Below are positions 8,100 to 11,938 of a stretch of 11,938 nt of DNA, piece by piece. The stretch spans positions 1 to 11,938 of the forward strand of contig DPGN01000080.1 in the NCBI GenBank assembly GCA_003523185.1. Direction: 5' to 3'. This DNA comes from Halieaceae bacterium (GTDB taxonomy: Bacteria; Pseudomonadota; Gammaproteobacteria; Pseudomonadales; Halieaceae). Numbering within the stretch: the first letter of the stretch is position 1; each line of letters begins with the position of its first letter. The notes beneath the pieces were generated by a model that searched no databases, was not told where the DNA came from, and saw nothing but the letters and a program-made list of their open reading frames with translations. The position numbers were made by a program, and so were the translations under genes.

Positions 8100-9074
8100 T
8101 CAGCTAATAGTCAGCGCCTTTGCAAACATTGCCTCATCCACATTGCCGCCGGAAACGATGACGACTAGATCATCAGATGAGGGCAGATTGTCTGCAAATA
8201 AAGCGGCCGCAAGTGCAACCGCGCCACCGGGCTCAATGACCAATTTTAGGGTATCGAAGGCGTAGCGCATCGCGCGAAGTGTTTGATCGTCGCTGACAGC
8301 AAATCCTCCGCCTGCCAGTGCTTTGAGGATTGGAAAGGTGATTTCACCCGGTATCGGGGTCACAATGGCATCGCAGATGGACCCTTGCTCGGTCTCGTTC
8401 GCAACCCGCTCTCCCAGAGACAATGAGCGAGCAGTGTCCTCGAATCCCTCGGGCTCAGCGGTGTACAAGGTGACTCCGGGATTCGTTGCTGCCATGGCGG
8501 TAGCAATGCCTGCACTTAAACCTCCGCCCCCGCAGCAGCACAGGATGGCAGAGACTGAGAGTTCCCTCTCCGCTATTTGTTCGGAGAGTTCCAGGCCTAC
8601 GCTCCCCTGACCGGCGATGACCGCAGGATCATCGTAGGGTTTCACGAGCGAGAGACCGTGTCTTCGTGCCAGGTCTGCTCCTATATCTTCGCGACTTTCG
8701 ACGCCTCGCTCATAGTGAACGACGACAGCGCCGTAAGCACGCGTGTTGGCGACTTTGTTGGCGGGTGCGTCATGAGGCATGACGATCGTAGCGCGGGTCT
8801 TAAACAGCTTTGCGGCGAGTGCGATTCCTTGAGCATGGTTGCCCGACGAGTAAGCGATGACGCCTCGCCTTAGTGCTTCACTCGACAGGGCACTGATGGC
8901 ACTACAGGCGCCACGGAATTTAAAGCTGCCGGTGACTTGCAAGGGTTCCGCTTTTAGCCAAAGACGCCGACCCGCAATCGCATCGAGACGAGGTGAGTTC
9001 AACAATGGTGTTTTGGTGATGAGGTGCGAAATACGCTGATGGGCGCGCTCAATGTCTGTAAAATTTACTGTCAC
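8100..9074 (-). CDS. PLP-dependent threonine/serine dehydratase (fold type II; serine racemase-like family)
   Basis: Likely deaminates L-threonine to 2-oxobutyrate and/or L-serine to pyruvate in the cytoplasm. The 324 residues form a single catalytic domain without the C-terminal ACT-like regulatory domain of biosynthetic IlvA, similar in size to catabolic TdcB and serine racemase. Seen: the Schiff-base lysine K52 in TGSFKFRG (48-55), SSGNHAQG (76-83), the phosphate-binding glycine loop GGGG (182-185) and a C-terminal VSGGN motif. Serine racemase, threo-3-hydroxyaspartate dehydratase and the hydroxyectoine-associated EutB share these motifs, so the substrate is uncertain. The start codon is GTG, with GAGGTG 5 nt upstream. 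It lies upstream of pcs on the same strand with a 208-bp gap. Its product 2-oxobutyrate is a propionyl-CoA precursor, a suggestive but unproven link to the neighbouring operon. Confidence 0.88.
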   Translation of the reverse strand: MTVNFTDIERAHQRISHLITKTPLLNSPRLDAIAGRRLWLKAEPLQVTGSFKFRGACSAISALSSEALRRGVIAYSSGNHAQGIALAAKLFKTRATIVMPHDAPANKVANTRAYGAVVVHYERGVESREDIGADLARRHGLSLVKPYDDPAVIAGQGSVGLELSEQIAERELSVSAILCCCGGGGLSAGIATAMAATNPGVTLYTAEPEGFEDTARSLSLGERVANETEQGSICDAIVTPIPGEITFPILKALAGGGFAVSDDQTLRAMRYAFDTLKLVIEPGGAVALAAALFADNLPSSDDLVVIVSGGNVDEAMFAKALTIS

Positions 9075-9079
9075 AACAG

Positions 9080-9085
9080 CACCTC
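9080..9085 (-). promoter_or_regulatory. Shine-Dalgarno site that fixes the GTG start of the dehydratase
   Basis: Minus-strand GAGGTG is followed by 5 nt and then GTG at 9074-9072. No ATG near the 5' end of this frame has a comparable site, so the GTG is taken as the start. Confidence 0.6.
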
Positions 9086-9102
9086 ATATTGATCCAGCCA
9101 CC

Positions 9103-9564
9103 ATGATATTTCGAAATAACACTAATACACAGGGTGGGGCGCGCACAGTGTTGGAATTTGTACAACACGATGGAGGGCGAGAAGAAGCTGGTTTTCGTGG
9201 CCGAGCGGACTGCGTTGTCCGCGCGATCTGCTTGATTACCGGTGAGTCCTATAACCACGTTCGAGAAGACCTGTCCTATCTGCAGAAAAAGATGACAGGC
9301 GGTCTCTATCCCTCGATCGCGGACGGTGTGATGACCCCGGTTCATTACCTCTACCTCACGGGCAAAGGTTGGGAGCTCACACTCACTAAAAACGCCTACC
9401 TTACTGACATACCAAGGGATGGTCACTTCATAGCAGTCATACCTCGGCATGTAATGGCTATTCGACACGGCACGGTATGGGACGCCTGGGATTCTCGATT
9501 TAGTCGGAGAACTAAGAGCGGCTACCCTAGATTGTTAGGCTACTACTCGCCACCCGCGGCGTAG
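9103..9564 (+). CDS. Conserved hypothetical small protein with a possible Cys/His active site
   Basis: The function is not established. The frame is open from an ATG at 9052, but that start would overlap the 5' end and ribosome-binding site of the divergent dehydratase. I prefer the ATG at 9103 (153 residues). A GTG at 9148 (138 residues), with GGTGGGG 8 nt before it, is equally possible. Counting from 9052, the recognisable core begins at about residue 34 with a QHDGGREEAGFRG pattern. It then has DCVVRAICLITGESYNHV (53-70), PRDGHFIAVIPRHVMAI (121-137) and VWDAWDSR (142-149). An invariant-looking Cys (C54), a His in a beta-strand-like VxRHVMAI segment (H133) and an Asp just after (D144) resemble the order of a papain-like or C39-like fold. 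I recall hypothetical proteins of this layout in bacteria and phages, but peptidase activity is inference. No signal peptide or membrane segment is seen. Confidence 0.62.
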   Translation: MIFRNNTNTQGGARTVLEFVQHDGGREEAGFRGRADCVVRAICLITGESYNHVREDLSYLQKKMTGGLYPSIADGVMTPVHYLYLTGKGWELTLTKNAYLTDIPRDGHFIAVIPRHVMAIRHGTVWDAWDSRFSRRTKSGYPRLLGYYSPPAA

Positions 9565-9583
9565 CGACAGAGCCAAAACTGGG

Positions 9584-10033
9584 TTAGGCCTCGATCCATC
9601 GGATGATGTAATCCTCAAGGTTTTCCTCTGGCACCTTGGTTTCTGATACCACCCGGCCGCGAATACGGTTAGGGTCTTTGAATACTGTCGAAACATGCCC
9701 ACTGATTAGCGGGTGCCATTCGGGCAAGGGTTTTGACTCCGCGCGAAGACGATAGGCGCAACTCGATGGTAGCCACTTCATTTCCGCTACGGTCATTTTG
9801 CTGACGTCCATGCAGTCCGGCACTCGGGAAAATCGGTGAACGTAGTCTGAGCAACCGCCGGACTTCATATCCAGTAGTCGACAAGCGACCCGCGTATAGA
9901 AAACCTCATCAGTTTCGTCATCCTGCAACTTGTGCAGGCAACATTTACCGCAACCGTCACATAACAATTCCCACTCCTCAGCATTCAGCTGCTCGAGCGG
10001 GGTTGTATTCCAGTAAGCGGCGGTGCGATTCAT
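9584..10033 (-). CDS. ycgN: YcgN family protein (UPF0260), cysteine-rich putative metal-binding protein
   Basis: A 149-residue cytosolic protein matching E. coli YcgN (about 153 residues) in length and throughout its layout: LCDGCGKCCLHKL (24-36), the TDEVFYTRVACR stretch (41-52), PDC (72-74), WLP..CAYRL (87-96) and PLPEWHPLISG (102-112). Cysteines at 25, 28, 31, 32, 51, 61, 74 and 92 resemble the CxxCxxCC cluster of the YkgJ/FliB-like zinc- or iron-binding families. The biochemical role is unknown. Compared with the E. coli protein as I remember it, one cysteine is glycine (SGGC instead of a CxC pattern near 59-61). It starts 3 nt after the stop of the upstream fusion gene and has only a weak purine-rich ribosome-binding site, so it is probably translated by coupling in a two-gene operon. 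It converges on the small gene to its left with 19 bp between them and no visible terminator. Confidence 0.92.
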   Translation of the reverse strand: MNRTAAYWNTTPLEQLNAEEWELLCDGCGKCCLHKLQDDETDEVFYTRVACRLLDMKSGGCSDYVHRFSRVPDCMDVSKMTVAEMKWLPSSCAYRLRAESKPLPEWHPLISGHVSTVFKDPNRIRGRVVSETKVPEENLEDYIIRWIEA

Positions 10034-10036
10034 GAT

Positions 10037-11335
10037 TTAGTTTTCTTTGGAAAGGTGGGCCAGTGAGCCCGCGTTCTTTTCCCAATTCCGACCGTCGAAC
10101 GGCTTGTCGTAGATGACTTCCACGGTGTCCAATTTCAAACAGCGCGCATTAACGCTGACACCGTCTGGGTTCGATCGTGGGACATAGAAGGACTTAACGC
10201 CACAGTGCTTGCAAAAGTAATGCTTCGCTTTGTGACTACCAAAGGTGTAGAGCGAGAGCGACTCTTCCCCCTCTGTCAGGTTGAATCGATTCTCCGGGAC
10301 CAAGAGGTGTTGGTAGTGATTGATGTCACAAATCGAGCAGTTACAGGTGTGTGTGTCCAGAATTTTGGGTGCTTCTACCGTCCATTGAACGCTACCGCAA
10401 TGGCAGCCCCCGGAGTGCGTGACACGATCCGCTGTCTTTGCCGCCTGCGTCTTCTCAGTTCGTATTCGGATCTGCTCGATGAGCCCAGAGGTATCCCAAC
10501 GACCGCCCCCATTGGACTGAACATTGGCGTAATGGTCATCAACCATTGTCGCGATTGGGAGATGAAGACCCAGCTGCTGGGCCACTTCGAGAGCAAAACC
10601 TAAGTCCTTGCGCATCCAATCAATGGCAAACCCGAAGTCATATTTGCGTTGAGCAATGGTTTCCGCACGGTTATTCATTTGCCAGGACTGAGCGGCACCG
10701 CCTTGAATGGCGCGCGTTACTTCATCGATATCCAGACCTGCACATTCTGCAAAGTGAAACGCCTCGGATAGACCGCCAAGTATTCCAGCGATACAAAGCT
10801 GATTGACCATCTTGGTGACTTGGCCACTGCCCACATCGCCCATTCGCTGTGTGTGTTTTGCGTAAGCTGCTACGACGGGTTCCATTACCTCGAAGGCTGA
10901 CGTCTCTCCGCCCGCCATGACGGTCAGTACGCCGTTTTCGGCCCCCGCTTGGCCACCCGACACGGGGGCGTCGATAAACGAGATACTCAGCTCATCGCAG
11001 GCGGTATGCAACTCCTCAGCCAGCGCTTTGGATGTGGTGGTGTGGTCCACCAACAGGGTGCCAGCTGTCATGGTGGACAAAACACCCTCAGCTCCGACCG
11101 TAACCGACCGTACATCTCTATCATTGCCAACGCAGAGGAACACAATTTGGGCATCCACGGCCGCCTCGGCAGGAGTGGGTGCCGAGACCCCATCGTACTC
11201 GTCCGCCCAGGCAAAAGCCTTGGTCTCGGTTCGATTGTAGACGCAGACGTCCAAGCCGCTACGCTTAAGGTGGCCTGCCATTGGGTAGCCCATGGCGCCC
11301 AGTCCGATAAATGCGACCTTGCTAATGCTCGACAT
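10037..11335 (-). CDS. Fusion: beta-hydroxyacid dehydrogenase (3-hydroxyisobutyrate dehydrogenase family) plus C-terminal GFA/CENP-V zinc domain
   Basis: Residues 1 to about 295 form a complete NAD(P)-dependent beta-hydroxyacid dehydrogenase, which oxidises or reduces substrates such as 3-hydroxyisobutyrate, 3-hydroxypropionate or tartronate semialdehyde. Seen: Rossmann motif GLGAMG (11-16), substrate loop DAPVSGG (122-128), catalytic lysine K175 in GQVTKMVNQ with N178, and KDLG (243-246). After a short linker, residues about 305-415 form a GFA domain. It has CHC (311-313), CNCSIC (331-336) and CKHC (375-378), the spacing of the two zinc sites in glutathione-dependent formaldehyde-activating enzymes. 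Both halves look complete in one uninterrupted frame; typical stand-alone members are about 290 and 130-190 residues. The start ATG has AGGA 8 nt upstream. ycgN follows after 3 bp. Divergent from the transpeptidase gene across 55 bp. The substrate cannot be read from the sequence. A role in reactive C3 or C1 aldehyde handling is inference. Confidence 0.9.
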   Translation of the reverse strand: MSSISKVAFIGLGAMGYPMAGHLKRSGLDVCVYNRTETKAFAWADEYDGVSAPTPAEAAVDAQIVFLCVGNDRDVRSVTVGAEGVLSTMTAGTLLVDHTTTSKALAEELHTACDELSISFIDAPVSGGQAGAENGVLTVMAGGETSAFEVMEPVVAAYAKHTQRMGDVGSGQVTKMVNQLCIAGILGGLSEAFHFAECAGLDIDEVTRAIQGGAAQSWQMNNRAETIAQRKYDFGFAIDWMRKDLGFALEVAQQLGLHLPIATMVDDHYANVQSNGGGRWDTSGLIEQIRIRTEKTQAAKTADRVTHSGGCHCGSVQWTVEAPKILDTHTCNCSICDINHYQHLLVPENRFNLTEGEESLSLYTFGSHKAKHYFCKHCGVKSFYVPRSNPDGVSVNARCLKLDTVEVIYDKPFDGRNWEKNAGSLAHLSKEN

Positions 11336-11390
11336 GTGAGGTGTCCTACTGCGATTATTTTGACGTGATTACTAGCTAAACGAGTTCACC

Positions 11391-11938
11391 ATGAAAAACA
11401 GATTAACGCGATGCTTGTCCACGATATCGACCACACTTTTTGCCGGCATGATGTTTTCCGCAACAGTCATGGCACAGGAGTTAGGCCCGGGGGCCCGACC
11501 TGTAGGAGCGGACTGGTCGCGAAGCCCCGTCATGTCTGTTAATGGCATGGCCGCTACCGCGCAGCCCCTTGCATCTAACATAGCGATTGATGTCCTTCAG
11601 GCGGGCGGATCGGCGGTTGACGCAGCTGTAGCGGCGAACGCAGCCTTGGGGTTGATGGAGCCGACAGGCAACGGTATCGGTGGCGATCTGTTCGCGATTG
11701 TGTGGGATCCGAAAACCAAGCAATTATATGGCTACAACGGGTCTGGGCGCGCGCCAATGAGTCGCTCACTCGATGATCTCAGAGAAGCCATTGCGGCGAT
11801 GAAAGCTCAGGGCAAAATTCCCGAGGATTATGTGGGTATCCCATCGCACGGCTCGCTGTCGGTCACCGTACCCGGCGCTGTGGATGGGTGGTTTGCACTG
11901 CATCAGCGATGGGGCCGGCTGCCAATGAGCGATGTGTT
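11391..11938 (+). CDS. ggt: Gamma-glutamyltranspeptidase (Ntn hydrolase family), partial: 5' end only
   Basis: 182 codons are visible before the right edge. The start MKNRLTRCLSTISTTLFAG and following hydrophobic segment end in VMA-QE, a Sec signal peptide with probable cleavage after residue 28, so the enzyme is exported to the periplasm. The mature N-terminus has the family hallmarks: a MAATAQPLAS-type segment, DVLQAGGSAVDAAVAANAALG, EPTGNGIGGDLFAIVWD, a YNGSGRAP-like motif and an SVTVPGAVDGW segment. The family cleaves gamma-glutamyl bonds of glutathione and related peptides after autocatalytic processing into two subunits. The processing and catalytic threonine lies beyond the window, so activity cannot be judged. 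The subfamily, including acylase-like members, cannot be decided. The ribosome-binding site is weak (a GAG about 6 nt before ATG). It is divergently transcribed from the dehydrogenase-GFA fusion across a 55-bp gap that must hold both promoters; I could not pick convincing boxes there. Confidence 0.93.
   Translation, partial: MKNRLTRCLSTISTTLFAGMMFSATVMAQELGPGARPVGADWSRSPVMSVNGMAATAQPLASNIAIDVLQAGGSAVDAAVAANAALGLMEPTGNGIGGDLFAIVWDPKTKQLYGYNGSGRAPMSRSLDDLREAIAAMKAQGKIPEDYVGIPSHGSLSVTVPGAVDGWFALHQRWGRLPMSDV

Noticed and set aside
9565..9583. Possible bidirectional terminator between the convergent small gene and ycgN.
   Set aside because: The 19-bp gap contains no inverted repeat with a flanking T-run on either strand.
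10037..11335. Suspicion that the dehydrogenase-GFA fusion is two genes joined by a sequencing error.
   Set aside because: The frame is continuous through a linker of ordinary composition, no start with a ribosome-binding site is evident at the GFA boundary, and both domains are complete. It remains worth confirming by comparison with related genomes.
1..11938. CRISPR arrays, IS elements, tRNA or rRNA genes, riboswitches.
   Set aside because: No spaced direct repeats, transposase motifs, terminal inverted repeats or structured RNA signatures were seen. Almost all of the window is protein-coding.

Overview
The window looks like a piece of chromosome from a marine gammaproteobacterium. The OM60/NOR5 (Halieaceae) group is my best guess. 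The reasons are moderate GC, a gammaproteobacterial-style YcgN protein, and above all a malonyl-CoA reductase / propionyl-CoA synthase pair. From memory, that combination has been noted in Congregibacter litoralis KT71 and relatives, in the alphaproteobacterium Erythrobacter sp. NAP1, and in Chloroflexus. No 16S or other marker is present, so the assignment is inference.

Left two thirds (1-7891, all minus strand): a two-gene operon. The upstream gene (2480-7891) encodes an intact 1803-residue trifunctional propionyl-CoA synthase (acyl-CoA synthetase, enoyl-CoA hydratase and NADPH-dependent enoyl-CoA reductase in one chain). Its stop codon overlaps the start of the next gene by the four bases ATGA. 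That second gene is malonyl-CoA reductase, of which the first 827 codons are visible before the left edge. Together the two polypeptides would convert malonyl-CoA through malonate semialdehyde and 3-hydroxypropionate to propionyl-CoA. This is the diagnostic segment of the 3-hydroxypropionate bicycle. The rest of the bicycle (malyl-CoA lyase, acetyl-CoA carboxylase and so on) and photosynthesis genes are not in the window.

Middle (7892-9583): a 208-bp non-coding stretch upstream of the operon carries a plausible promoter and an 18-bp imperfect dyad. Next comes a GTG-started PLP-dependent threonine/serine dehydratase on the minus strand. Divergent from it is a small plus-strand gene of unknown function with a possible Cys/His active site.

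Right end (9584-11938): a second minus-strand operon contains an unusual fusion of a 3-hydroxyisobutyrate-dehydrogenase-like enzyme with a zinc-binding GFA (CENP-V) domain, followed 3 bp later by ycgN (UPF0260). Divergently transcribed from that pair, and running off the right edge, is the start of a secreted gamma-glutamyltranspeptidase.

Functional reading (inference): the core is a compact malonyl-CoA to propionyl-CoA route that consumes three NADPH and one ATP per turn. The flanking dehydratase (threonine to 2-oxobutyrate, a propionyl-CoA precursor) and beta-hydroxyacid dehydrogenase could feed or drain the same C3 pool, but the sequence shows only proximity. No stretch over 300 bp lacks a gene. 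I see no tRNA, rRNA, IS element, CRISPR array or convincing rho-independent terminator.
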